Part shown: positions 11,526 to 26,400 of the stretch, piece by piece
How the letters are laid out: each line of letters begins with the position of its first letter
Numbering within the stretch: position 1 is the first letter of the stretch
DNA from: Diplosphaera chodatii
Taxonomy: Eukaryota; Chlorophyta; Trebouxiophyceae; Prasiolales; Stichococcaceae
Direction: 5' to 3'
NCBI GenBank assembly: GCA_032358165.1
Contig: JAALGY010000054.1
Location: forward strand, 372,001 to 436,000
Length of the DNA stretch: 64,000 nucleotides
Made by a program: the position numbers and the translations under genes
The notes under the pieces: generated by a model
What the model saw: only the letters and a program-made list of their open reading frames with translations
Told to the model about the DNA's origin: nothing
Database searches by the model: none

Positions 11526-14500
11526 ATGTCTGGCTCGGGCAACGCCCCGCTCGAGGAGGTGCTGATTGCGGCCGCGTACCAGGACAATGAGCGTTACAGA
11601 GCCTCTGGAGCGCGCGGAGTGTACGGGGAGGAGGGGCATGACAGTGAAGGTGGGCTCGATGGTAACGGACACACTTGCTTGCTTGCTTGGGTCGGTCAAA
11701 AGGCTGCAGCTTGGCCATGTTGGCATCTGTAAAACGGACAGAGCGGCTTTGCGGAGTTGTGCGGTCGTGGATGTGTTGGCTGTGTAGACTTCGTTGCTGC
11801 GATTACATCATTAATTCTGCTGAACCGCTGGGCAGACAGCGGCGTGATGGCTGATGTCCGGCCTGTGCCACACATAGGTGGCGGCGGCAGTGGCGGCCCG
11901 TACCATCAGCACAGCGGCTGGGGGCAGCACGCAGGCTTTGGGCCGTCGTCGCCCAGCCACCACGGCTCCCGCCTGCGGGAAGTGTCCTATGGCAGGTGCG
12001 CGCTCGGTCTGCTCATGCTTGAAAGCACCCAGCAGGCGCCGCCATCAGGGGATCTCTCCCAAACCTTTTTCTATCTGTCGTTTCCAAAGCTTCGCTGATG
12101 CACCTGGACTAAGCACAGTATTGGCCTCATGCTCTTGCAGTGACGCCGGGCACATTGCCGGGAGCCGCCCCCGGTCCCCAGGGGGCGCGAGTGCGGGGTC
12201 CCGCCACAGCGTCGGCGGCGCTGTTCACTCAAGCAGCCGCAGCCCGCACCGCCCCGGCGGCATCCTGCGCCGCTCCCAGGGGTCCGGCGGCGGCAGCAGC
12301 AGCAGCAGCAGCTCCAGCAGCAGCCCGTCGGACGGCGAGGAGTGGGACGACCGCCTGGGCCGCCGCCACACCAGGTGCGTGGGCATGTTGTGTAGGGAAC
12401 CAATCATGTCATCCCATGCGTCGTTGGCGCTGTTCGTCTGATCCAACCTGGAGGGCATGTCAGTTGTTTAGCTACTCGTGGGCGTTGGTGCAGTGTATGA
12501 GCATGTGGACGGCACAGTCTTTCCCGCAGAAAAGCTCCTACCATCGTCTCCTCCACTCGAAGTGGCTGCTGCGGTGCAGGCACGTGAGCCGCTCGCCTGA
12601 TGCTCGCACGCGGGGCCGCTTCTACCCGGAGCACCGCAGCAGCATCGAGCAGCGCGCCCTGCAACGCAACCGCCACGCTTACCCAGGTGCTGTTAAATCG
12701 ATGAACGTATCCACTTCTACATCACCCTACCTGCGATGTCAGCAAGCTGCAGCGAGGGCTCGGTTTTGTGATGCAACCTTGTGTCTAGGCTTGACCTGCA
12801 AGCTTGCTGTCATTAGTACGCTATGTTTGAGCTCACTGGACATGACTGCAGCCCATGGCGAGGGGCGGGGCGGCAGCGCCCACAGCAGCCGCGCCAGCAG
12901 CCGCCACTCTAGCCGCAATTCCAGCCGCCGGACGTCAGCCGCCTCCGAGAGCCCCACGCACGGGGGCCGGCACTCACATGCGGGGTCTGAAGGCCTTGGC
13001 CAAGTGGCCCGCGCCGGCTCGGCCACCTCGCAGCAGTCGGGGCGCTCCGGCCGCAGCCACGTCAGCTACAGGGGGGACGTCAAGGCCAATGACGGCCCCG
13101 GCGAGGATGATGCCGTGTCAGGTAGAAGCACTTGACCACGTGCCAGGGACGAACTTAAGTGTACACATCTTGCGCTGACCTGCACAGCACGCAGCCGTCT
13201 GCCGTCAGGAGGACACGCATCCTTACTTGGCAGCAAGCGGCTTCCGAATGTGAGTGTGATGTGCGCACAGAGCTGGGGGACCTGCCGGAGCCCGCGCCTG
13301 GGCCGGCAGAGACGGAGGCAGAGCTGGTGGAGCGGGTGGGGCAGCCCACCTTCCGGCGGCGCCCCATCCGTGCCACCCGCAAGACCTCCTCCTTCAGGTG
13401 AACGGTGAACTATATTGCTGCTGGCACTCCCCTCCAAAAGTTTGTGCTCCTGCTCGTAGTACGATATGAACCTTCTGCGAGGTGGCCAGTATCACATTGC
13501 AAATGTGTGACATGTACTCATGCTCGTGTGGGTGGCTCAATGTTCACCCTTTTGCTGCAGGCTGCCGGCACGGTACTCCGTCGCCGGCGGCGCAGCCCCG
13601 CGCAAGCGCGACAGCGTGCTCTCCCGTGGCAGCCTGCCGACGATCGTCGACGACGAGGACGGCGGCGGCCCCGGGGTGATTTTCGGGGTGCCGCTGCCGG
13701 CGGTGGGAGCCAGCCCAGCCAAGCCCCGCGCCCGCTTCCGCGAGTCCATGATGGCGCTTATTCTGCCGGCGCGGCGGCGGACGTCAGTGCGCGTGTCTGG
13801 CAGCGGCGTTGATGCACCCATACCAGAAGGTGGCCAGGAAGCAGGGCACGTCAGGGCGCAGAGACCAGCATGTGCATCGCTTCACTCGCACATCCTGTCA
13901 AAACACTGCGACATGTGCGATGTGACCAGGAGATGCTCCGAGGTAGCCTGAGCAGCATGGTGCTGTGTGATGCAGGCTCTGTGGCATCCAGATCGGTGTT
14001 CGACCTGGAGGAGGAAGAAGAAGTGGAGACGACCAGCCGGCCCTGGTACAAGCGCTTCACCTTTTGGCGTGCTGCGGTGCCAGCGACGTTCAGCATCCTC
14101 GCACTGGCCGCGGCCCTGACGCTGCTGCTGGTCCCGGAGTTCCACTTCACCACCACAGTGAGACTGCAGTCTCGAAAGTGCATTTATCACCAAAAGTCAT
14201 GTCGATTTGCTGCAGAGTCCATGCATCCAGCCATATTTGCATGCAGCAGTCAATTCCTATCCCCATAGACAGCCGAGCGCACAACAGTAGCCGTGTGCTG
14301 ACGTATAAATAACCCAGATGCGCGTGGTGCATGCAGGTGCATGTGGCGGCGACAGACACCGCGCCTGCATACAGCTACAAATCCACGGAGGTGCACAAGT
14401 TCCTGACCCGGTGGTGCTTCTTTGCGGCCGGGCTGACGCCCTCCTTCATCATCGCCTGGTACATCATGCACGTGAGCGGGGCTGCTCTGTTAACATGAAG

Positions 14501-17500
14501 GCCTGTCGCAAGCACACCGTGTCCTCACGACTGCAGCAAGCTGGCGCCTCTTCAGTGTGTGAAGTTTGAGCAGCTCCGCCATACATGTGCATGCACCATT
14601 GATGCCCACGACCAACGAACAAGGAGCAGCAGGCTGTGTCTGCGGACGAGCTCATCATACGTGATACGTCTGCTCCCTCTCTGCAGGTGCTCGTGGTGCT
14701 TGTGGAGAAGGGCGGCCTGTTTGCGCAGCACAAGGTCGTCTACTTCGTCATCGGCACCAGGGTGCGTCTTGGGTAGCCGCGCTTATGCATGAACTGCAGC
14801 AGAGGTCAGGACATGCAGCATCCCACTGTGCCAAGTCATGCACACTCATAGCCTGAGCTCGCTGATAGCAGCAGTGCTGTGGGTACTGAAGGCTAACAGG
14901 AACGATCACGCACTTGACACTAAACCTGCATGGGCAGGCTGGTGTGGAGCGGCTGCTGCGGGCGGGCTTCATGTGCGCGCTGTTCGCCGGGTTGTTTGGC
15001 ACCGGCCACTGGAAGCTGCACACCATCCGCAGGACGCACATCATCGTGCTGCGCCTGCTGGGCTGTCAGGTGCTGCTGGGCTGTCAACACCCGATGCCAC
15101 ATCCATTGTCCATGCATCAAGTCTGACACGGACCAACCGAGATGCTGCAAAATGAGCATGGGAGCACGCGCCCACTTGCTGAGCTCGAGATGAACCTGCT
15201 TGACGGCAAGGTGCAGCCCACTGGCCTTGGCGGCGTGTGCCTATCTGTGGCGACGATGGCACTGACATTTCCCAGCGCATATCATCACCCTGCAGGTGGT
15301 CTTCATGACCGGCAGCCTGCTTAAGACCATCATCGCCAAGATGCTGTCCAGCCGCTTTCACAAGGCCGCGCACTTTGACAAGCTGCAGGACGCGCTGCAC
15401 AAGGTGCGGCGCCAGCAGCCTGCATCAATTCGCAGCGTCACCTGAACAAGCTCGCAGTTATATATTGTAGTCGGACGTCCGGATCAGGAGGCGTAGGGGT
15501 CTGACATGCGTACCCTGGGCTGCGCAGGAGTATCTGCTGACGCTGCTGGCAAAGCCGCGGGAGTGGTCGGAGACCAGCAGTGAGCAGGCGTCCGAGGAGG
15601 GTGGCTTCCTGAAGAACCCCCAAAAGTCGTTCGCCAGCTTCATGGTATGCACTCGTGTGGCTCTTCAGGCACATCTGCCACATCATTCGCTCGTGCAGTG
15701 GCCGCATGTGTTCCCATCGAGTGGGCCACAATGGCCAGGTGACATGCTTCATGCTGCTCATGCGACTTGCTGCGCCACTGTGCAGATGAAGGGCAAGTTC
15801 AAGAGCATGCTGAACAGCAGCGGCGGCAGTGTGAGCCGTCGCAACAGCGCCGCAGCTGCGGTGGCGGCGGCAGCAGCGGTGGCAGCAAACCCTGAGGGCG
15901 ATGCGCCTGTGCCACAGCCTGGCGGCATGGCGTCAAACCCTCTCTATGACGACCCCAGCCACAGCAACCCGCTGTTTGATCCCAGCAAAGGCGCCTTGGA
16001 GATACAGGCAGACGCATCCAGCAGGGCTGCAGCAGCAGATGCCATCGACAGCAGGGGCCAGGACGATCAGTCGTCGTACTTTGCAGACGAGTCCCTCCCA
16101 GTGATCCAGCCAAGGCCACGGCAGGTGTGCCACAGACTCGTTCCGTGCGTGGTTGCCCTTAAAACTTATGCATGTGTCATATCCAGTCGTCGCTGAGAGG
16201 CTTGACAAACCCTGTATGCTGAGCTTTTGATGTTTTTCACGGCCATGTCCAGTAGTCTCAACATTCACCATGTTGTGACACCGCAATTGCACTGCAGCAG
16301 CTGCCGAGCCTGCTGAACCAGCCGCCGCTGCCGCCGCCCAGCTTCCCGCCGCGGCCGCAGCCGCTGGGTGCTACGCGCCTCAGTATCGGCAGCAGCGCGC
16401 AGCAGCCGCCGCCGGCGCCCGCGACGGCGGTCGAGACCTACAACAGCTCCTTCGGGGTGTCGTTCGCCGCTCCAGCAGGCGGCGCCCCCCCTGCAGCAGG
16501 AGCCGCGCAGCCATCAGCTGGTAGGACCTCATTGATGCTTCCCTTGAACGCTGTAGAATGCAGGTCGACATGTGCTTCAGTTGTGCTGTGCGGCTGCAGC
16601 ACCGTGGGATCAAGCACACCTCTGAAGGGTCGGCAGGTGCTGCAGGGCCACCAGGCAGCGTGCAGATGGCGGACATGCAGGCGTTGCAGCCGCCAGAACC
16701 GACGAGTCTCCACACTATGCAGCCACCACCAATGCTGCCGAACCTGGCATCGCTGCCGCCGCACGTGCTGCGGGATTACTCACCGATCCGGCGGGCGGGA
16801 TCCGCGGGATCCGTCAGCTCGGAGGTGCCGCTGCTAGGTGAGCACCACATGCCACACGCTGCGTTCCTACATCGCTGCATTTGATCGTTCACTTGCATGT
16901 GTGCCAATGCAGTGTATGAGCCACGATCAGGGCTCATGTCGGGCTGTCACGGGCTGTTTGGGCCCTGCTTGCCGTGACAAAGTGGTGGTGGCGCCCGCTC
17001 CCTGATGACTCACCCCATCATAAAAACTTTGTTGGACTGCAGACGCCACAGACCAGACGCTGCGGGGCGCGAGGACGGCGCTTCTGCCCCTGGACGGCGG
17101 CACCATGGACGCTGCACCGCGCGTAAGGGCGAACTCAAGCATGGACCCTGATGCACCGCTGCCTCCGCCGCCGCTGAACATGGCGAGGTATGAGCACGCA
17201 GCACTGCCTGCTCACCTCAAGCCCAAGGTTCAGGCAGCTGGGACCTCACGACAGCAGTTCGTTCGTGCTGGTACAGGCTTCGATACCCTGCTGCACATGC
17301 TTGTGCTTGCGTCTCCACAGCAGAGCTCATGTTGTCCAACTGGTGTATATGGGCCCGGGTGCAGGGGGCCGGCCAGGAAGCGCTTCTCGGCGCAGTCCAC
17401 GGGGTCGCAGCGCTCACAGCACAGCGCGCGCAGCGCGCCCTCGCGGCTGAACTCCAACATGCTGCCGGAAGGCGAGAAGGTGCACCCACTGTATATGCAG

Positions 17501-20289
17501 CATGCCCGTGGCTGCAGTGCCCCCTCGTCCCAATGCTGAGCAAGCACTGCAGGCCACCCAGTGTTAAAAGCGGTTGTTTGCAACGCTCTGCAGGCGGAGG
17601 TGTTCTCTGCGCTGCGCAACCCGGCGCAGGGTGATGAGCTGCAGCTGCTCAGCAAGCTGCACAAGGTAGGCATGTCATATGGTTGCACCCTATACACACG
17701 TTGCTGCACTGCAAACTATGGGTGGTTACTGAGTCCTGGGTTGATCGGCTCGGCAGAAGTTCCCTTGAGAAAAAGTGGCCGAGTTTCTGAGCTGCTACGA
17801 CCTGCAGGTGGAGCAGCACATTCGCCGAAATGCGCTACGCCTGAACCTTGCGGACCGTCTGAACATGGCCAACGCACCTTCCTCAGAGATATCGTCCGAG
17901 GTGGGTTGCTGATCACTCCTGTCTGCCTGTTGCAAGGGTGGCAGTGTGCTGGTCAAGTCGTCGGATACAGCCCTTGTCAGAAGACATGGGTATGTGGCAG
18001 GACAGCAAAGCGTGCTGCTGCACGCCGTAGGCGGAGGCCAAGAAGTTGGCGTTCTACCTGTACCACAATGTCCGGGGACCGCGGAAGGACAGCCACCAGC
18101 ACAAGCATCACATCGTGCTTGAGGACCTGGAGGTGAGCTGTGTGTGCATGCATTGGCAGATGCAGCCAGGCCAATGTGCCTGTTCATGCAGCTTCCATCC
18201 TTGACATGAGCAAGGCTGTGGTATGACGAGTTTGGCACTGGCAGTGTGGTTCTTGCATGGCCCAGCTGTTGGACCCTCGTCCGAGGTGGCATGGTGTTGC
18301 AGGGCTTCATGGAGGCAGGGGCGGCTGCAGAAGCGTTCGAGATGCTGGATGTCAACCAGCGCGGCAAGGTCTCCCAGCATGTGCGGCTCTAGCTCGCCCT
18401 CAAACCAGAAACCTGAGTCGTGCAAATCACGGAGCGCTGTCAACCTACTTTGTCCTGCTGCTCTGCTCTGAGCTACAGTCTTGAGCTGCCACTGCAGCAA
18501 GGGGGAGGGGCGGACATAAGGGAGGACGCCTGACTCCCTGCACTACTTTTCTGTGCATGCAGGATGTACAGGAGTGCGTGTGCGGTATTGTGCAAAACCG
18601 CGCCAACCTGGCGGCCACGCTGAAGGACGCCCGCACGGTGGTCGGCAAGCTGGAGCGCTTCATGGCTGTGGTGGTGCAGGCGCTGTTCCTGTTCCTGTAC
18701 CTCATGATCTGGCAGGTGACCCCGAGTGTGTCTGTGTGATGTACCTCTAGATACGGGCCCACCGTCATCAGTATCGCATCCATGCCATGTACAAGTGGAG
18801 CGCATCAGCTAGGGCTACACAAACCTGGTGTCCGGCTGCCTGTGTGCAGATCAACCTGCGGGCGGCGTGGCTGCAGTTCAGCAGCTGCGTGGTGGCGGGC
18901 GCCTTTGTGTTCGCCAACTCCATCCGCACGATCTACGAGTCCGTGGTGTTCCTGTTCGTTGTGCACCCCTTCGACGTCGGGGACGGCATCTTCATTGGGT
19001 CCCAGAACGACTTCTACATTGTGAGCGACTCACAAACTACACGCCGCCATGTGTTTCACCATCCCAACTTTCATCAGTGCTGTCAACCCCACTATGCAGA
19101 AATGATCCTGAGCCTCAACTGCCGGCTGCATGCAGGTTGAGGAGATTGCGCTGCTGAACACGACACTGATGCGCCCCGACGGCGGGCGGTTCCTGTTCCC
19201 CAACATCGTCATGTCCACGCTGGGAGTCGTCAACATCGCACGCTCTGGGCCACACAACGAGGCGTTTGCGGTGAGTTTCTCGTCTCGCTCTGTTTCGTGA
19301 ACAGTAACATGCAACCGATGTGCAAGTGTTCGTGATGCTGCTGTCAGCTGCTAGCTGTCAGCACATCAAGCTGGGCACTGAAGCCGCATCGGATAGTGCC
19401 GAAGAAGACGCACCCTTGAAGTTCCGTGTAAAGCAAACTACTTGATGTCTGTTTGCCTGCGAAGGTGGTGGTCGACGGCGCAACACCACAGTCCATCTTT
19501 GACACGCTGCGAGAACGGTTGCGGGCGCATGTGGAGGCTTCACAGGTCGTTCTTATCATATATTCTCGAGTCAGGAGTGGTGTCCATTTGTTACTAGAAT
19601 GCAATGCTGCAGCACAGCTTGAGTATGCTTTGCTGCGTCTGCAACACGAGATGAATCCGAATGGCACAGCTGTCACTGCTGCAGGACTTCTCTGGGGCAT
19701 GCGCAGTCAACTGCAAGGACACACCTGCGCCACTGAAGATGGCGATCTCCATTTGGTGGGAGAACAGTTACAATGGTGCGTGCTGCCAATGACCCAGCAT
19801 CGTAGATCAGCACGCTTGCGCACAAGCAGGCACTGGAGTTGGCAGTCCTTTGCATAACGTCATCAAACATGCTCCCTGAAACTGTGCACATGAGCATGGT
19901 CAACTGCAGCATGATGCTCCAAGCAGGTATGGACCGCGGTCGGGTCTACTCCAACAAGTCGGACATCATGCGCATGGTGGTGAGCACCCTGGAGGAGCAG
20001 CGTGTCGACTACTCCCTGCCCGCAAGCAAGGGCGGCCAGGTAGCCACTGGGCAGCATGCAAGCCCCATGCACATCAACAGGGTTTCACCCATGTGTCCCA
20101 GCCTCTAGCGCACAGAAGCGGACCATGGTGTGCTGTGCTGTGCTGCAGCCGAGCAGCATGGAGCAGAAGTTCCTGGCAGTGGGTGCGGGCAAGCAGCACA
20201 GGCCGCCGGGCATTGTGGACAACAGCCTTGATGCGCCGACGGCCGCGCTCATGGGCGAGCAGATGCTGACGGTGCAGAACACCCTGTAG
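11526..20289 (+). CDS. MSL: MscS-like mechanosensitive ion channel, MSL4-10 type, with very long low-complexity insertions
   Basis: Tension-gated membrane channel of the eukaryotic MscS family. Twenty-nine exons close in phase to 1412 residues: 11526-11649, 11878-11995, 12141-12374, 12580-12686, 12852-13121, 13271-13397, 13561-13829, 13976-14157, 14337-14471, 14687-14761, 14938-15069, 15296-15403, 15528-15644, 15786-16124, 16298-16520, 16637-16837, 17043-17187, 17365-17479, 17594-17665, 17808-17900, 18031-18132, 18303-18368, 18563-18715, 18850-19020, 19136-19270, 19465-19545, 19685-19775, 19927-20039, 20149-20289. Residues 1-440 are a Ser/Arg/Gly-rich tail. Six membrane segments follow at about 445-473, 500-525, 553-570, 580-607, 1150-1175 and 1179-1205. 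The pore helix and beta domain carry NSIRTIYESVVFLFVVHPFD and FPNIVMSTL, diagnostic of plant MSLs. RANLAATLKDARTVVGKLE precedes TM5 as in that family. The TM4-TM5 loop is about 545 residues, far above the family's usual 200-300. Confidence 0.93.
12290..12332 (+). repeat. AGC trinucleotide run coding polyserine
   Basis: A run of mostly AGC codons within exon 3 of the MscS-like gene encodes about ten serines in the disordered N-terminal tail. It is a likely length-variable microsatellite. Confidence 0.7.
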
Positions 20290-20654
20290 CGCCCAGATAC
20301 AGCTTCTGACGGCAGATTCGCAAGGCGGCAGGGAGCTGGTGTTTGTCTGGGGTGTACAGACTGCCGTACGTAGCTGGGTGTGCCCAGCACGGGCGCGATG
20401 CCCGTAGAATGCGAAGGCGCAGATGTGGCGGCAGGTGATGCCGGCAGGTTGCAATCGCTGCGGTTTGCTGCTGCAACGGCCCTGCCTGGAGTACACTGGT
20501 GACCTGCCACCAGCTTGCATGTTGGGGTGGGTGCTAGTCTTTGTATTCGCAGTGAACCTGCATGTGGAACTGTCACGTGCATAGACAGCACAAGTTGATC
20601 ATGCATGAAGTCTGAAGGATCGTGGTAAAACAGCAGCAAGTGCACTTGCCATGC

Positions 20655-20659
20655 TTACA
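20655..20659 (-). terminator. Candidate poly(A) signal (TGTAA on minus strand) for CFIm25
   Basis: TTACA on the plus strand reads TGTAA on the minus strand, about 490 bases past the CFIm25 stop. Motif only. Confidence 0.4.
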
Positions 20660-21059
20660 CGGAAGCCACGTCACCACAGGCGCAGCAATGACACTTCAGC
20701 AAATCCCTGTGCTGCACCAGATCCCACGAAGTCGATCTCTCAGAGTCATGCGCCCAATGTCCTCCCAATCGAGCTGCACCAACGTTGCTATTGTCATTGG
20801 CCGTAGATTTCTGCAGCCAGCTCATCATCGCCCCAGCCGTCAGCATCGCCGCCTGCCTTGCCGTTGGGCGTGCTGCCTGCCACAGGCGCTGCGGCAGGCA
20901 TCAGCAGCCGCCCCGTCCCTGATAGCGTCAGCCTGTGGGCAGGGCGACGAAGTCACTCAACATACACAGCAGGCGTGTGCAACGGTGCGTATGAGAAATG
21001 CCACGAATTGCAACTCCGTCCCAATGGCAGTGACTCATCTGAGACACAGCACTTGAGAC

Positions 21060-21064
21060 TGTAA
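21060..21064 (+). terminator. Candidate poly(A) signal TGTAA for the MscS-like gene
   Basis: TGTAA about 770 bases past the channel's stop and about 90 bases before the CFIm25 stop on the opposite strand. If used, the two 3' UTRs overlap. Confidence 0.35.
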
Positions 21065-21151
21065 GCATGAGCGCGCTGGGCCAACAGAGCACTGTACATG
21101 GACCTTCCACGCTGTGCATGAATCTACCATCAAAACATCCTACACACATGC

Positions 21152-22789
<1,638 letters not shown>

Positions 22790-23458
22790 GCGGCTGCCTC
22801 AAGCCTGGGCTGCCTGCCGCTGAATGCACAGCGCCGGGCGGCCAACATGTGCCAGTGGTCGATCAGAACCGAGGCACACGACAGCAATGATCGAGTGCGG
22901 ACGATGGCTTTAGGGACACACAGACAGCTGCTGTCGTGCCACGTCTTCACCGCTCGCAGGCCAGCACGGCAACAGCATGTGCGGCACGGTGCACGCGCCA
23001 AACCCTGCTGGTGATGCTCTGCAGGTATCGATACCGTCTCTCTGCAAAGCGTGCTCCAGATCAATGCATCACACAGCTGCGTGTGATGAACTGTTGATGG
23101 CAGTGGTCTTGTGTCACAACAGCAAGCTGCTATCAGAGCAGGCCCGTTGCAAACCGTACAAGGGCACGTGCGCCAGCTCTGAGCGTAAAACCTGCCGTAT
23201 GTAAAACCACAGTTGCGACCCCAGGTGCGGCAAGGGTTTCCCTGTTCCATCACAGCCGCATTGCGCCAGTTGCACTGTAGACTTTTTGCACGATCATCGA
23301 CAGTGTTGTATCTCTTGGGGCTGCAGCAAGGTGTCGGACGGACTGCACCAGCTCCGAGGGGGCTGATGTGTGGTTGCCCCTCGGCAACATCACCTCCCCA
23401 AGGAGCTTGATCCTGTGACGGTCTCGAGCCGCTTGCTCACCAGTCACACACCAGCACC
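22790..23458. other. Divergent promoter region between CFIm25 and TRF-like copy A
   Basis: Between two ATG codons facing away from each other. It holds the 5' regions of both genes, including the 18-base block at 23204-23221 shared with copy B. No coding content is seen; a long minus-strand open frame crossing here is a shadow of CFIm25. Confidence 0.6.
23204..23221 (+). promoter_or_regulatory. Promoter block shared with TRF-like copy B, followed by a telo-box-like AGGGTTT
   Basis: The 18 bases aaaccacagttgcgaccc lie 255 bases before the ATG of copy A. The identical 18 bases lie 260 bases before the ATG of copy B. After it comes AGGGTTT at 23233-23239, a permutation of the plant telomere repeat TTTAGGG. 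Preservation of one block at matched distance while the surrounding sequence has diverged suggests a regulatory site. Confidence 0.5.
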
Positions 23459-26400
23459 ATGTCGATGGCTGAGTCGTGGGCGTGGGAGGCGCTTCTTGCC
23501 TCCGACAGCACACGCATCGCAACAGTTGCACCAAGTTTGGATGATTTGAGCAGCCTGGCGGGTCAGCAGCCAGTGCTACGCGCGCGCCTTGATCTGTTCT
23601 TGCTGCGAGAGGTTGCATACGGCCGTGGTGCCCTGGGATCGCACACGGTAGCGCAACTGGTAGACCTTGCAGAGGTGGTGGCCAAGCACAATAGTGGGCA
23701 GGCCACTCTCGACCAGTACACAACGGAATTTTTTCAGCTCGACCCAAAGGTCGACCTCATTGTTGCGGTGAGTTGTCGGGCCATCCTTGGAACACCCTTT
23801 GCTGCCATGCCGAGGCTTGTCCTGTCCGCGCCGAGAAGGGGCTCGCAGAAGCGGCTCCTGATGGGGACATGTTTACCGTTTAGGTCGATGTGAACACCGA
23901 GCACTTGTGTGACGGTGCACAAGCATCAGCTTGGAACGTCTAGACAGGACATTTTGGCATGCGGGCGCTGACACTGAGCTGTGTGTGCAGGTTGGCTTTG
24001 TGCTGGTGCTCAAGAAGTTGCAGGGGTTGACTTTCCCGGGCAGCCAAGACACAGACAGCCCTGGCGAGGCATTCGAGCTCTACTGCTCCAGGTGGAAAGA
24101 TGCGGGCATCAGTGGCCGCAACATGTGAGTCATAATCCAATGCTGATGACCGCTCTGTACCGGTGACCTCGGTTGCAGTGCTGTCTATGTTCAACTCGCC
24201 ATGAAACACAAGCTGTGCAGAAGGGACTGGTCACCATGAGCGCAACGTTTCATGAGGTGCTCACCCGCGCCATGCTGCTCTGCACGTTCTGCAGCAAGGA
24301 TACATTCGATCGCCTGCTCGACACCTATGCTGCGGCGCGGCCTGAGGATGTGCATGGCCTCACTCGGGAGGCGGACTCCATTGCTTCGGTCATCGAATCC
24401 ACGGTACTAGACCCTACGACATAGTGTGCAGCTGATGTCCATGTATCTTCAGTTGGCTTTGTCTGCACAATTTCGAAGAGATGTTGTGCTCATACACATC
24501 GGCCTTAGCTTCTGTGCATGCAGATGCTGAAAGACCTCAGGGAGTTAGTAGAGGAAGCAAGCGACCGCCTGGGCCCTGCGTTTCTGCAAGTGAGGAGTGG
24601 CGCCTTGGCTGAACATAGTCTCGCCTCAGACGATTGTGGGTCATGCAGGTGCAGCTTGCAATGAGGCACGTGCCTCTTTTCATGACTAAGTGGCAAATCA
24701 GTGCTTTGCACACTTGCAGGAGGTGGCGAAGTACGCTGACGACTTCCGGGGTCACAACATCCGGTGAGTGTTTGCTCAGCCCCTGCTGACACTTGCGTGC
24801 AGCTCAGCATATGTTGTCATGGCATGAGTTGCATATACACGCGGTGCACGGTTGCATACTGTTCTCTCTGCTGTCGGTATGGTTGAGGTTTCGCCTGCAA
24901 TCGCAGTGAGCAGCTGGATCAGCTGGAGAAGGAGCCACCTCGCAAGCAGCAGCGCCTCGAAGCCAATGAGGTGCTTTACACACTGGCTTCGCAAAGTCAC
25001 TCCAACAATCGGTGCTGCTTTGCATGACCGCTAGCTACGCGCCTCACAAACATCGCATTATCAAGATGGCTTTGGTCAAACAAACAAGTTTGTTACTGCT
25101 GCAGGCTGGGCCTGGGTCACCTGAGGTACAGAGGACGCTGAGTCGCTGCTTGTCCCCAGTCGATGCATATCACACATTTGCAAGCAGTGATGTCGATGGT
25201 GACCACAGCTCGACAGCCTGCATGCTGATATGTACGCAGGCATACGCCCGAGCAATTGCAGCATATGCCCAAAGGATGGGTATTGGGCCGAGTCCTGCAA
25301 GGGCGAACCACGGCCAGATCATGGACGATGCCTCGGCGCAGCGCCTCAATGCGCGTGTGCGGGTGAGCATGTGTCATTTATAGGCATCAAATTTGCTGCA
25401 AGGTATTCCACGCAAGAGTTTCGTTCTTTACGAGCATAGCTGGTCCGCAGTAGTGTGACATTGCAGGGGGCCGTGTCATCCATTTGCAGGCGCGGGAGGC
25501 TTTTGCGGAGGATGGCATGTACGCGCAGCAATCCCCAGCGGTGGCAGGTGGCATGGTGATCGGCACGCCAGCGCGTGCCAGGGTGTCCGAGCCGGATGCA
25601 GGTCAGTGCTTGGCGCCTGAAGTAGTGTAGCCGGCCAGCCGGCTATGACTGTGATGCTTACTACTGCACGAGAAGCGCAGCGTCCCGTCGTGCTGTCCAG
25701 TCATGCATGCTGCAGCCCAGCGTATGTCAGCGGCACATGAGTCACCTGCTCCTGCCCTGCGTGACAACAAAGCAGCTGTTAAGAGGGAAGGGCATAGAGC
25801 TCTCCTGCAATGGACGTCCTCCCAATGCCAGCGCTTGCTGCTGTTCAGGTGGCGCCGGGCCGTCGCAGCCGCGGCAGGGGCGCACCATGGTATGGGGCGA
25901 CACCCCTGGCGAGGTGCATATCTTCGCCTTTCACACCCTCCGCAAGTGTTGGCCTCTCCGTGGTCAGTGACGAAGAGGAGCGAGTTCAATGCCTCGCAGT
26001 TTCGGCCATGCAGGCGCCTGTTATGGCAATGCAGTGCTTCCTTGTCGCCGTCTCAACATGAGCAACGAGAGGGTGTTGAGCAATTCTGATGCGCTGTTGG
26101 CAGGGCACAGCCTGGACCTGGCGGCAACGACCATGCCTCATGCTATACCGACAGAACAGCTGGCTTGCGGTGCGCAGGTGCCAGACCCCTTGGAGTTGTC
26201 GCCAACAAGGCGAGCGTACCGCCCGCCGTCGTACCGCACGCCGCAGGGGCCTGGCGAGCCGAAGGGCCGGCGGCCCACAGTCAGATGGACGCAGGAGGTA
26301 CGTGTGAGTCAACCTTCACGGGTGTCGAAGCCCAAGCCTCCGACTTGGAATCTGCTTGACGGCTGACATGACGCTGTTGCTGGCCAGTAGCGTTGCTCCT

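Larger units (their letters stand above)
20290..21151. other. Convergent 3' intergenic region
   Basis: Between the stops of the MscS-like gene (+) and CFIm25 (-). It should hold both 3' UTRs. No coding frame with recognisable content and no RNA gene is seen. Confidence 0.6.

Noticed and set aside
12140..13135. A 331-codon plus-strand open frame with Ala/Arg-rich translation
   Set aside because: It is mostly a frame shadow of GC-rich channel exons; the spliced channel frame keeps phase through 29 exons and gives conserved domains.
17716..17807. Sequence between channel exons 19 and 20 as extra coding exon
   Set aside because: It has an in-frame stop soon after the first possible acceptor; the exon starting at 17808 keeps phase and matches family sequence.
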